This document shows, one piece after another, positions 32,542 through 44,175 of a stretch of DNA of 64,000 nt (position 1 is the stretch's first letter; each line of letters opens with the position of its first letter). The position numbers and the translations under genes are program-made. The DNA comes from Odobenus rosmarus divergens (Eukaryota > Chordata > Mammalia > Carnivora > Odobenidae). The stretch is from positions 3,548,262-3,612,261 of the forward strand of contig NW_004450323.1 of assembly GCF_000321225.1 (NCBI RefSeq), in the 5' to 3' direction. The notes below the pieces were generated by a model. The model did not search any database and was not told the DNA's origin. It saw only the letters and a list, made by a program, of their open reading frames with translations.

Positions 32542-33251
32542 CTTGTGGGTGTAAAGCGTACATTAGGCACTCATAAATCACCTAGGAAGTGATTCTCAAC
32601 CAAATTGAAATTACCTATGTAGATTGGACCCTACCATAAATCTTCTCCCTCAGACCCAGAGAAAAAAAACCCAGCCCTGTGTTTTGAAAACACTCCCTAT
32701 GTGAGTCTACCATTTTGAGAGTTTAAAAACCACCACGTCACAGCCATAGAGAAGGATACTGCAGAAGCCTACAAGGGATAAAGTTCCAAGGAGAGAATGG
32801 TTTGGTGTTTGAGGGTGCACAAAGATGGAGCAATAATGGAGATGGAAAAAGATGCTTTGAATTTGGGGGAACATTGGTAACATTGGTGAGAACAGTGACC
32901 CTGGGCCAAGGAGTAAAAACCAGATTACAAAAGTTTGCTTACCCTAATACCCACTCAGCACTCAACAGAGATATGAGGAATCATAAACCAGAGACTGAAT
33001 GGAAGATAAGAAAGTGGGCAGGGAGTACTGACTTTAAAACAAGGCTTTAACCTGGGGTTCATATTTCCCCGCTCCTCCAAGGGATCCATGAATAGAATTC
33101 AGGAAATGAATGAACTTGGAGCAGAAAAAAGATTGCATCTTGATTTTCACTCACCTCTGAAATGCAGCCTTTCCTTCTATTATAATTGTAGGCATCACTC
33201 TCCCCTAATAGGAGCAGCACCTGTGACTTTGCCATCTGTGAAAATCACGGC
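32542..33251. other. Unassigned DNA
   Basis: Possible MER5-like text at 32588-32680 is too weak to call. No gene recognised. Confidence 0.35.
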
Positions 33252-33771
33252 TATTTTATTTTTATTTTTTACTGAAGTATAGTTGACACACAATGTTACA
33301 TTAGTTTCAGGTGTACAACATAGTGATTCAACAACTCCTGTATGTTATGCTGTGCTCCCCAAGTGTAGCTACCATCTGTCACCATACAACCCACCATACA
33401 ACCCTATAGTACCATTGACTATATTCTTTACGCTGTATCTTTCATCCGTGTGAATTATTCATTCCATAACTGGAAGCCTGTACCTCCCACTCTCCTTTAC
33501 TCATTTTGCCCATCCTCCCAACCCCCTCCATTCTGGCAACCATCAATTTATTCTCTATATTTATGGGTATATTTCTGTGGGTTTTGTTTGTTCATTTGTT
33601 TTCTTTTTTAGACCACACATAAATGAAATCACAGGGTATTTTTCTTTCTCTGACATTTCATTTAGCTAATATCTTCTAGGTCCATCTATGTTGTCACAAA
33701 TAGCAAGATCTCATTCTTTTTATGTTTTTATGGCTAAGTAATATTCCATTGTGTGTGTGTGTGTACCACAT
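33252..33771 (-). mobile_element. Older L1, part 1 (3' UTR and ORF2 end), reverse
   Basis: The T-rich start and 'actgaagtatagttgacaca', 'aggtgtacaacatagtgatt', 'ccataactggaagcctgtac' and 'aagtaatattccattgtgtg' identify an L1 3' end. It is interrupted at 'taccacat' (33764-33771) by a younger L1 and resumes at 34997. Confidence 0.92.
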
Positions 33772-34996
33772 TTTTAAAAATTTTTGTTTAAATTTTAGTT
33801 AGTTAACATACAGTGCAATATTGCTTTCAGGAGTAGAATTCAGTGATTCATCACTTACATAGACAGTACCTGGTGCTCATCACAAGTGCCCTCTTTGATA
33901 CCCATCATCCATCTAGCCCAACCCCCACCCACCTCCTTCCATCAACCCTCAGTTTGTTCTCTATTGTTAAGAGTCTCTTATGGTTTGTTTCCCTCTCTTT
34001 TTCTCCACCTCCCATATGTTCATCCATTTTGTTTCTTAAATTCCGCATATGAGTAAAATATGGTATTTGTCTTTCTCTGACTTATTTCACTTAGCATAAC
34101 ACACTCTAGCTCCATCCACATCACTGCAAAAGGTAAGATTTCATTCTTTTTGATGGCTGAGTAATATTCCTGTGTGTGTGTGTGTGTGTGTACCACATCT
34201 TCTTTATCCATTCATCAGTCAGTGCACATTTGGGCTCTTTCCATAGTTTAGCTATTGCTGATAATGCTATTATAAACACTGGGTGCATGTAGCCCTTCGA
34301 ATCTGTATTTTTGTATCTTTTGGGTAAATATCTAGTAGTGCAATTGCTGGATCATAGAGTAGTTCTATCTTTAACTTTTTGAGGAACCTCTATACTGTTC
34401 TCCAGAGTGGCCATACCAGTTTGCATTCCCACCAACAGTGCAAGACGGTTCCTCTTTCTCCACATCCTTGCCAACACCTATTGTTTCTTGTGTTGTTCAT
34501 TGTAGCCATTCTGACAGGTGTGAGGTGGTATCTCATAGTAGTTTTGATTTGTATATCCCTGATGGTGAGTGATTTTGAGCATCTTTTCATGTGTGTTAGC
34601 CATCTGGGTGTCTTCTTTAGAAAAATGTCTATTCATATCTTCTGCCCAGTTCTTAACTGGATTATTTGTTTTTTGGGTGTTGAGTTCGATAAGTTCTTTA
34701 TAGATTTTGGATACTAACACTTTATCAGAGATGATGTTTGCAAATATCTTCTCCCATTCTGCAGGATGCCTTTTAATTTTTGTTGATTGTTTCCTTCACT
34801 GTGCAGAAGCTTTTTATCTTGACAAAGTCCCAAGAGTTCATTTTTGCTTTTGTTTCCCTTGCCTCCAGCAATGTGTCTAGTAAGAAGTTGCTATGGCTGA
34901 GGTCAAAGAGGTGGCTGCCCGTGTTCTCCTCTAGGATTTTAATGGATTCCTGTCTTACATGTAGGTCTTTCATACATTTTGAATTTATTTTTGTTA
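33772..34996 (-). mobile_element. Carnivore L1, 5'-truncated, nested with target duplication
   Basis: The 3' UTR (33772-34010) is followed by reverse ORF2. Minus-strand pieces 34020-34211, 34390-34720 and 34773-34973 encode 'EYYSAIKKNEILPFAV', '[17 protein letters not shown]', '[16 protein letters not shown]' and '[16 protein letters not shown]', typical of ORF2p after the RT domain. The 8-bp site taccacat is repeated at 33764-33771 and 34997-35004. Frameshifts separate the pieces. Confidence 0.93.
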
Positions 34997-35458
34997 TACC
35001 ACATCTTCTTTATCCACTCATCAAATGATGGACCCTTGGGTTACTTCCATATCTTGGCTATTGTAAGTAATGCTGCAATGAACATAGGGGTGCATATATC
35101 TTTTTGAATTAGTGTTTTCATTTGCTTTGGAAAAATACCCAGTAGTGGAATTACTGGATCATATGGTAATTCTATTTTTAACTTTTTGAGGAAACTCCAT
35201 ACTGTTTTCTACAGTGGCTGCACCAATTTACACTTCCACCAAAAGTGTGAAAGAGTTCTTTTTTTTCCACATCCTCGCCAGCATCTGTTATTTCCTGCCT
35301 TTTTGATACTAGCCATTCTGACAGATGTAAGGTGATTTCTCATTGTGGTTTTGATTTGCATTTCCCTGATGAATAGTGATGTTGAACATATTTTCATGTG
35401 TCTGTTGGGCACCTGCATGTCTTCTTTGGAAAAATGTCTATTCAGGTCCTCTGCCCAT
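34997..35458 (-). mobile_element. Older L1, part 2 (ORF2 C-terminal region), reverse
   Basis: The sequence continues 'taccacatcttctttatcca' exactly as expected after the interrupted site at 33771. The minus-strand frame 35209-35547 includes '[19 protein letters not shown]' and '[19 protein letters not shown]', again ORF2p C-terminal. It stops at 35458 where another L1 tail begins. Confidence 0.9.
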
Positions 35459-35850
35459 ATTTTTTTAATTTTAACTCCAGTATAATTAATATACAGTGTT
35501 ATATTAGATTCAGGTGTACAATATAATGATTCAGCTATTCTATACATTACTCAGTGCTCATCATGATAGGTATACACTTAATCCCCTTACCTATTTTATA
35601 CATACCCCATACACCTCCGCTCTGATAACCATCGGTTTGTTCTCTATAGTTAACAGTCTGTGTTTTGGTTTGTCTCTTTTTTTTCTTTGTTCATTTGTTT
35701 TGTTTCTTAAATTACACATATGAGTGAAATCATATAGTATTTGTATTTCTCTGATTGACTTATTTCACTTAGCATTATACTCTCTGGATCCATCCATGTT
35801 GTTGCAAATAGCAAGATTTCATTCTTCTTTATGGCTGAGTAATATTCCAT

Positions 35851-35897
<47 letters not shown>

Positions 35898-37337
35898 TCT
35901 TTATCCATTCATCTATCAGGGGACACGGGTTGTTCCACATCTTGGCTATTGTAAATAATGCTGCAATAAACAGAGGAGTGTTTTCTCTTTTCTTTGGGTA
36001 AATACCCAGTAGTGGAATTACTGAATCATATGGTAGTTCTATTTTTAATTTTTTGAGGAACCTCCATACTGTCTTTCAGTGGCTATACCAGTTTGCATTC
36101 CCACCAACAGTGCACAGAATTTTTCTCCATATCCTCACTAACACTTGTTGTTTCTTGTGGTTTAGATTTTAGCCATTCTGACAAGTGTGAGGTGATATCT
36201 CACTGTGGTTTTGATTTGCACTTCCCTGATGATGAGTGATGTTGAGCATCCTTTCATGTGTCTGTTGGACATCTGCATGTCTTCTTTGAAGAAATGTGTG
36301 TTCATCTTCTGCCCATTTTTCCATTTTTTTTTAATTGGATCATTTGGGTTTTTTGGTGTTGAGCTGTATAAATTATTTACATATCTTAGATACTAACCCT
36401 TCATCAGATATGTCATTTGCAAATATCTTCTTTCATTCAGTAGGCTGTCTTTTAGTTTTAATATTTCCTTTGCTGTGCAGAAGCTTTTTATTTTGATGTA
36501 GTGCCAATAGTTTATTTTTGTTTTTGTTTCCCTTGCCTCAAAAGACGTATCTAGAAAAATGTTGCTATGGTTGATATCAGAGAAATTACTGCCTATGCTC
36601 TCTTCTTTGAGTCTTATGGTTTCAGATTTCAGGTTTAAATCTTTAATCCATTTTAAGTTTAATTTTTTGTATGGTATAAGAAAGTGGTCCAGTTTTCCCA
36701 GCATGATTTATTGAAGAGACTGTCTTTTCCCCCTAAGTATATTGCTGACTCCTTTGTCATAGATTAACTGTTATAGAGTAAGAGTGGGTTTATTTCTGGG
36801 TTGTCTATTCTGTTCTATTGATCTATGTGTCTATTTTTGTGCTAGTTCCATACTGTTTTGATTATTATAGTTCTGTAATATATCTTGAAATCCGGGATTG
36901 TGATACCTCCAGTGTTATTCTTTTTCAAGATTGCTTTGGCTATTCAGGGTCTTAGTGGTTCCATACAAATTTTAGTATTGTTTGTTCTAGTCCTGTGAAA
37001 AATTCTATTGGTATTTTGATAGGGATTTCTTTGAGTGGTAGATTGCTTTGGTAGATTTGCTTTGGGTGTAGATTGCTTTGGGTGGTATGAAAATTTTAAG
37101 AATATAATTCTTCCAATCCATGATCATAGTACATCTTTCCATTTGTTTGTGTTATCTTCAATTTCTTTCATCAAAGTTTTACAGTTTTCAGAGTACAGGT
37201 CTTTCACCTCCTTGAATAAGTTTTTTCCTAGGTATTTCATTATTTGTGGTGTAATTGTAAATGAAATTATTTTCTTAATTTCTCTTTCTGCTACTTTGTT
37301 GTTAGTGTATAGAAATTCACAAATTTCTGTATATCAT
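35459..37337 (-). mobile_element. L1 fragment, about 1.9 kb, reverse
   Basis: A new L1 3' end starts with a T-tract and 'ccagtataattaatatacag'. The ORF2 3' part follows ('EYYSAIKKNEILLFATTW' on minus 35707-35940), then more upstream ORF2 text (36393-36704: 'IKIKSFCTAKEILKLKDSLL') to about 37337. This is the longest L1 piece here. It still lacks the RT catalytic core, the endonuclease and ORF1, and is full of frameshifts. Confidence 0.92.
35851..35895. repeat. (CA)n microsatellite inside L1 ORF2
   Basis: About 21 uninterrupted CA units between 'aatattccatct' and 'tttctttatccattcatc'. Confidence 0.98.
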
Positions 37338-38329
37338 GGCAATTTAAATGTCACATTATAGTTGATATAATGTTGCAAAATACTATTTACAATCATCCCA
37401 ATTTTGACATTACGGGAGCTATTAGACCCACTTCAAGATCTGGTTATTTAATGCATTAACAAACAAACACAAAAATAAATACACTCTGTGCCAGGAGAGT
37501 TGCCTAACTTAGCTCACAGAACCTCTCTCCTGGAACCTTCTATCCTCAGCCTTCAGACACAAAACAGGTGGCATTCCATTCCTACACCACCCAAACTCTT
37601 CCATACCCCTTAAAAGTGAGGGGTTAGGAACAGAGGAGCAAAAGAAGAGGAACTGGGAAGGGATTTAAAAAAAAAAAAAAAACAGACAATAGTGGTACAT
37701 ATAGGACAAAAAGTAGTGAGTAAGTAGGAAGAAGAATCAAAGGCAATCCATAAATCCTAAGAGCTGATAACATATACACTCCTCAATATTGTAATTGTCC
37801 CCACCCTCCTCCAACCCTGTTCTATTTCACTGTGCACTGTTCCCTTCCCTGTGCACAAAGTTTAATCAGGTAGAATAAGGCCACTGGACAACAGAGGAAG
37901 AAGACACTATCATACAGTGCTCCCCAAATGCCAGGCCCCTAAATGCGGGCTGTTCTGGGCAGAGCTTTTACAAGGCCCCAGTGAACTGAGGAAATTAGTA
38001 ACAAGAAACTGAGTATGCTACAAACTAATATATACAATTTTGAAGAATGTTTTTTATTCTGAAATTATGGCTTTTTTATATTTTTTAAATTGAAAAGTCC
38101 TTTTATCAAATAGTACTGGTATTAGATTTGTTTTGTATTTTAATATTCTTACTTGGCAGTATAAAGTATTATAAGCACTGTGTCTATTCCCTAATTTTTA
38201 AAACTATTTTTATTGCTCTATGAAATACACAAGGCTGGGAAGTACTACCTTATGCATTTTGTTTTATTTACTCCTTTCCTTTTAGAGATGAATTCCAAAC
38301 AAGGCAATGTGACTCCCACTCCAGAATGT
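37338..38329. other. Unassigned DNA with a 16-base A-run
   Basis: An A homopolymer at 37667-37682 follows purine-rich text, but no retroposon body or target duplication was found. No gene recognised. Confidence 0.4.
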
Positions 38330-38575
38330 GGGATTAGAAGCACAAGCATCAAAGCCGGGTTTTGAGACCTGGGTTTGACCCCTGGTTCTGCCACTCTCCA
38401 CTTCGTGACCTTGGGCAAGGAACTTGATCCCCCCAAGCCTGTTTCCTCATCTGTAAAGTAAGAATCATTTTTACCTTATGAGATAAAGGATAAATTGAGA
38501 TAATGAATATAAAAGTACTTTACATATTACCAAATAAAGTCATTATTATTACTATCTTCACCATCACTATTTTTA
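38330..38575 (+). mobile_element. MIR SINE, forward
   Basis: 'ttgacccctggttctgccac', 'cgtgaccttgggcaaggaac' and 'cctgtttcctcatctgtaaa' are close to the MIR core. Confidence 0.93.
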
Positions 38576-38659
38576 CTATTGGAACTCAATATCCCATGGT
38601 TAAATGGCAGAACTTGGCTTCCACATTGGGCTGACTCCCTGTCCAGTGATCTTCAAACT

Positions 38660-39660
38660 ATCATTTAGTGAATCTATCTTGGATTGTGTTTTCAATTTAG
38701 CTCAAGAAACATTAACCACTTATTTAATATTCCTGCCAAAATTGTACAACCTGACTCTAATCATGAGGGAACATCAGACAAACCCAATCTGAGGGACATT
38801 CTAAAAAATAACTGGCCTAAATTCTTCAAAATTATCAGTCATGAAAATCAAAGAAGGGCCAGAAAACCATTCCAGATGTATGATTCTGGATTGGATCCTG
38901 GACCAGAAAAAAAAAAAAAAAAGCATTGCTATAAAAAAACATTATGGGAGGGCGCCTGGGTGGCTCAGTTGGTTAAGCGATTGCCTTCGGCTCAGGTCAT
39001 GATCCTGGAGTCCCGGGATCGAGTCCCACATAGAGCTCCCTGCTTGGCGGGGAGTCTGCCTCTCCCTCTGACCCTCTTCCCTCTCGTGCTCTCTATCTCT
39101 CATTCTCTCTCTCTAATAAATAAATAAAATCTTTAAAAAAAAACATTATGGGAACAATTAGCAAAATATAAGATCTATAATTACATTATAGTACATCATT
39201 CTTAAATATCCTGACTGAATATTCTTCTTAGAAAATATATACTGAAGCATTTAGGGGCAAAGGGGCATGATTTCTGAAACTTGTTAAATAGTTCAGAAAA
39301 ACGTATATGTACATATTACAATATGTAATATATGTTTGGCATAATTTCTAAGCAATTCCCTACTTGGGACTCTCTTCTATGAAAAACCTGTGATTTCTTA
39401 TTGTCCCTTATTAAATGAGGCCTAGCACAGAAACTGGTAATTTTTTTATATTCTCCTTCTCACACACCATTAAGAACACAATGCTCATTATATGTGTTGC
39501 AAGTGAATTTTCACAACTTAAATAGAAGACTTTACAATTATTCTTGTTGAGTTTATCCTATTAAAGTTTATGTTTTTATATATATGGAGAGAGAAACAGA
39601 GAGAGAAAGGGAAAGAAAGAGAGAGACAATGATAGAACAAATTATGCAAAATGTTAAATG
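38660..39660 (+). mobile_element. Dispersed mammalian repeat of uncertain class, split by a SINE
   Basis: The text 'gaacatcagacaaacccaat', 'gagggacattctaaaaaata', 'ggattggatcctggaccaga' + A-run, 'ggaacaattagcaaaatata', 'gaagcatttaggggcaaagg' and a GA-rich tract (39588-39630) resembles an abundant old repeat end that I recognise but cannot name confidently. The SINE at 38950-39137 splits it. Confidence 0.5.
38950..39137 (+). mobile_element. CAN-SINE, full-length, forward
   Basis: Head 'gggcgcctgggtggctcag' with CpG, body, and AAATAAATAAAATCTTT tail. A perfect 16-bp target duplication aaaaaacattatggga is at 38934-38949 and 39138-39153. Confidence 0.97.
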
Positions 39661-40489
39661 CACCCATTCCATGTAAGGCACTATGTCTGATGAGAATACC
39701 TGATATTAGGTAGGACTTTACTGTTTACAACATACTTTCACATGACTTCCCATTTGATTGGATTCTCATTGAATTCTAAGCGAAGTACAATGAAGCCATG
39801 GCTTATGAGGGTGGGGTGGGGAAGAGGGGTCTAAAATTTTAACCAGGAAGGCAAAAACTCATAAACAGTTTTAAAATATTTTCCTCCTAGAATACTCTTT
39901 ATGTTTACCATTTTATCTTGTAAACACAAAGGATTTGGTCTTGTGTCTGGGGCCAGACTGTGACAATGATCCAATTCTTTGACCACTCTGCTCATTTATT
40001 CAGAGTATACAGACAGAGCACAGCAAAGTTCTCTGACTGTGCGAGGTACACCAAGGAGACAGAGAGCCCATATCTCCTATCATGCACCAGATCTGAGGTT
40101 CTCTCCTTGAGTAGAGTGTTCAACACAACTGCTCACCATGTTTAAATCCCTCTGTCTCCCTCAATGAACTGGTGTGGTTTTGCTGAGAACATATTGTTGA
40201 ACTGGACAGTTTGATGGGACTCAGATAAGGTGGTGTGCAGGATTTGATTAATTGTGGCTCCAAATCTGTTCTCACTTATTTCCAAGAGCTTTCCAATGTG
40301 ACAAAGGCCAGAAGCAAAAAAATACATTTTCCAGATTCTAGTTAGGGGGCTGTAAGCCATCTTCCTGCTACTTTTTCTGTTTTCTGCAGACAGAGATTTC
40401 AGTGTTGTCAGCACCCAGTCCCCACCTTTGTGGATGTTGAGAGGGGCTTGGGCCACCGAGATCACCAGACTCCACATTCCACTGTGATT
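39661..40489. other. Unassigned DNA
   Basis: No gene or clear repeat. The 117-codon minus-strand frame at 40142-40495 has no recognisable domain and probably belongs to the LTR-like text that follows. Confidence 0.35.
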
Positions 40490-40795
40490 CCCCAAATCAG
40501 CAGCAGTAGCTGCTTCTTCATGCTGTTTTTCTGGTCTCTAGACCTATGCCATTGTGTTGTGAAAGTCAATGGTTGTAGTCTCTGGCTGCCCTTCCCAACA
40601 GGAGCAGAAGTCCTCATTTCTCTTGTGGGTCAGTTCTGCAATGTCCTAGGAGTCATTCTGGAGGCTCAGCCTAGAGCACACTCCTTCTACCTCTTCCAAT
40701 AATTTTGGAAGCCCCATCTCCTATATTAATCTGCCTTCTGTTTAAAATACCTAGGGTAGTTTCTACTTCCTGAAGTGAACCCTAACTGATGTTTC
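40490..40795 (+). mobile_element. Possible LTR-type remnant
   Basis: The end 'ttaaaatacctagggtagtt' + 'tctacttcctgaagtgaacc' resembles the 3' text of some ERVL/MaLR-associated repeats ('...gtggtttctgtttcctgactgaaccctgactgata'). The rest is too diverged to place. Confidence 0.35.
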
Positions 40796-41334
40796 CCTGT
40801 CTCCCAGACACGAGACAGGCTACAAGAGATTACAGCGACACAGTGTGCTTGAATGAAGCTCTCATACAATCACATACAATAGCTGGGATTTAGTGCACTT
40901 GGTCCATGGACATAACGCTGACTTTGGACCTCTAGACTCTACCTTAGATTACATGGTCCTAAAACAAGAGATGGCACCTCTGCACAAACTAGGTAAGGGT
41001 GCCTAACGGTAACCAGGCTCAAAAAATAGTAAATTTTCAATTATTATTCCACGGCTTTTCTTCAGGAAATTAAAGCAAACTTCCCTTCATTATCAGTTCA
41101 TTTTTTTACTTCCTAAGGCAAAAAAAAAAAAAAGAGGGCATTGCTCCAGAAGAAATGAATACAGGTGATGTTAACTCTCCAGATTCAATAATGACGAGTA
41201 GGGGTAGAAAACACACCGCAGGAAATTTAACCAGAAGAAGGGGCTCAAAACCTAAGTATCCATAAACATATACAGCCTCTATTTTACCTCTGAAAAGATA
41301 AAAGGAGAAAAGATAGGTAGATAATGGAGAGAGT
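40796..41334. other. Unassigned DNA
   Basis: A 14-base A-run at about 41120-41133 is the only feature. No gene recognised. Confidence 0.4.
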
Positions 41335-41565
41335 TAACATTTATCTGACATAAAATGCTCTTACTCAATTTTCACAGCAAACTTAAGAGGCAAGTACATT
41401 ATTATCACCTGAGTGAGGGGACCAAGGCTCAGCTGAAATAATCACTCAAGGTCATGCAGCTATTAAATATCCTAACTCAAGTGGAGGCACAAGTATCCTA
41501 GCCCAGGCTTCTGTAATGCCAAAGTCTATCCCTTTAACCACTTGCAAAATAATGCAGCTCTCCAC
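41335..41565 (-). mobile_element. MIR SINE, reverse
   Basis: 'aattttcacagcaaacttaa', 'gaccaaggctcagctgaaat', 'actcaaggtcatgcagctat' and 'ctagcccaggcttctgtaat' follow the reverse MIR order. Confidence 0.82.
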
Positions 41566-43764
41566 AAGGTGAATGATTGCCAATATTCTTTCCACTCCCC
41601 AAAATAGTGTTTTCTAAGCTGAAATAGACAACCATTGATTAAACCCAGCAGCCCTCATTAATCAGTTTCTTGAGTGAAAATAAAACAGCAGGTTCCAGCA
41701 TTTTTATTCTTAGCTCCCTTAGGAGGAGAAAGGAGAGGAAAACGGAAAGGAAGGAAATTAGCATCAAGATCCAAGATGACGGATTCAAATCCATCCTTCT
41801 GCCACCCTAGCCAGCAGCCCCTGGATTCCCTCCCACGTATCCTTCCCCCAGCTCTACAACACCAGAACTCCTGTGCCTCACCCTTGAACCCTGCAAGGTC
41901 TCCATTCTCTATAACCATGTATTCCTCCACAGTGAGTAAAGGCCATACAATTTCATTTCCCTAATCTTAACAATGAGTTTTTCTGCAACAGGAACTGGCT
42001 AAAATTCTCCATTTAGAATGACAATGGATCTGCCGTGAGAGCCCTCTTACTGCCTCACCTGCCCCTTCTGTCCAAGTGGCCCCTGCTACTCTTGATGACA
42101 GTGCCAAGGTTCAGACACTCCTCCCGCCACCACACAAACAGCCAGTGATTCATTCCTAACTGTCACCCAAGCCTCCACTGCTCATTGTTGCAAAAAGAAT
42201 CTGTGAATCTCTGGGAGTTGTAACCTTCCCCATTTTTCTTTTTTGCTGATAAATTCTGGAGAGCAGGAGGGATAGCAGTAAGACATCCATCATCTTGTGG
42301 GGTTTGCAAGCGGCTGGCGTGACGATTCTCAGCCAATATAACTGCAAGCTGACTTTAATCATGGTCTGTTGATCTCAGCTTCCAGGAATATTGCCTTGAT
42401 ACATCATTCTCTTCCTTTTCTAAATGCTCTGAGGAAGGCTTTCTGAGTTTCACCATCTAAACCCCGGGGAGGAGGGAGGAGGGGATGCATAGAACTGTTA
42501 TTTCCTTTGCAAGGGTAACTGGAAAACAGTTGGATCTTAAAAGTCCATAGACCTTAAAAGAAGATAATTTAAGCTAAAATCTGAGCACATGAAAGTATTT
42601 GCAAATGTTAGGAAAATCTGTGCCAAACAAATGTTCCATCTTGCTGAATTTCATTGATTTCTTCCAATAATGTTCACTGAGTATTTCCACATTTTCTAAG
42701 ATGACCCTTGGATTACCAATAAGGCTAGTTGCTTTTTATATAATTAAAAATCTGACAATCTGAATTTGAGCCTTCCTAAAAATTTCACTTTCTGCAAAAC
42801 TAAAACTCAGCTGTTTTAAACATCATTCCATGATAATTAAAACTTTTGATTAAGTGAGGGGATGGCTTAGAAATGGTAAGCTATCGTCCCCTGCATCTGA
42901 CAGTCTACTAAGACAACCCTGACATTTGCATTTGGCAAATGCTACGACCAGTGCCTCCAAATATTTTACACATGTCCCTCAATAAAAAAAAAAAAGTTAC
43001 ACATGCTTCCTGTATGCTAAGCAGAAATAACACAGACAGAGACGTGTGTAATGGCTCAAATACACAAAAGTTTATATCTTGGCCCTGTAATAGCCTGAGG
43101 TGGATGTTCTTGGTAAGTGAGTGGTTTCTCTCCCAGCAATGTTTCAGGATGCAAGCTCCTTCCATCTTGGACCCCCATCATCCCCTCCGTGCCGCGCCCC
43201 CCCACCGCCCCGGGGCCATTTTCTGCATCTAAGCCAGCTGAAGAACTAAGAATACAAAGGAGGCATGCCTGCTTCTCAAAAACTTTGGTCCAGAACTGAC
43301 ATACATCACTTCTACTCACCTCCCATGGGGAGAACTGGTAACAGCTACTTATGAGGGGTGTGAGAAAGTTGCCTATGGCTGAGCAGCAACTACAGCTACA
43401 ACCATTCCCAGCTACAACTGTATAATCTGGAATGAAGGACAGATTTCAGTGAACAATTAGCTATCTGCTATGACTCACGGTTTCTTCTTTCTTTTATTTA
43501 GTCATTCTTATTTATTTATAAGTGGTATGCAAATGTGTATATATAAAACACATGCCATTAATATGCAGATTATAAAGCATATGTGGAAATAGACGTTTAA
43601 GAGGATGAGAAGAAAAAACAAGTTTAAATAGCAATTTTAAATGTTCTTCCTACAGCCCATTGGATCATCCCGTGCCTCTCCTGGTCAAGATTCACACCCA
43701 CAATTCATCACTCAAGACTCTAGAAGGTCCTGGGAGTTAGCAAGTGTTTTTCTAGCAGAGTTTT
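41566..43764. other. Unassigned DNA with a small CpG-rich patch
   Basis: 2.2 kb with no recognisable exon or repeat. A short GC-rich patch (43187-43218, containing gtgccgcgcccccccaccg and ccccggggcc) stands out from its AT-rich surroundings. Opposing frames of 60-97 codons at 41658-43319 lack domains. Confidence 0.4.
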
Positions 43765-44175
43765 AAGAAATGAAGGACATCACCCTCCCCCTAGTCTTTC
43801 CTATCTTTAGATGGCAACACACACACAGCTACTCAAGCCCCAAACCTAGAAATCATCTTCAATTCTTCACTGCCCTTTACCTCCATATCCAGTCCCCAGC
43901 TGGTCCTGTCCACTTACCTTCCCAACCAGATCCAGAATCCCCAGTTATCTCTCTACCTCCTTGACTCCCACCCTATCCTAGACACTGTCATCTTTTATCT
44001 GGACCTCTATAATAGCATATTGTCTTGCAAATCCACCTTCCATGGGATAGATGGTACCATCTTTAAAACGTAAAAAAAAAGATTCAGTGACTGCCCTGCA
44101 GACTCCCCAATGGGTAGACATTTTGAATAAAATGCAACCTCCTCATACAAGCTTACAAGGTACAGCAAGAACTCA
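43765..44175 (+). mobile_element. L2 LINE fragment, forward
   Basis: 'cctagaaatcatcttcaatt', 'cctccatatccagtccccag', 'atctggacctctataatagc' and 'gactgccctgcagactcccc' follow the L2 upstream 3' region in order. An A-run interrupts it at about 44070-44079. Confidence 0.7.

Noticed and set aside
37667..37682. Second processed pseudogene suggested by an A-run
   Set aside because: No recognisable transcript body upstream and no target duplication around it.
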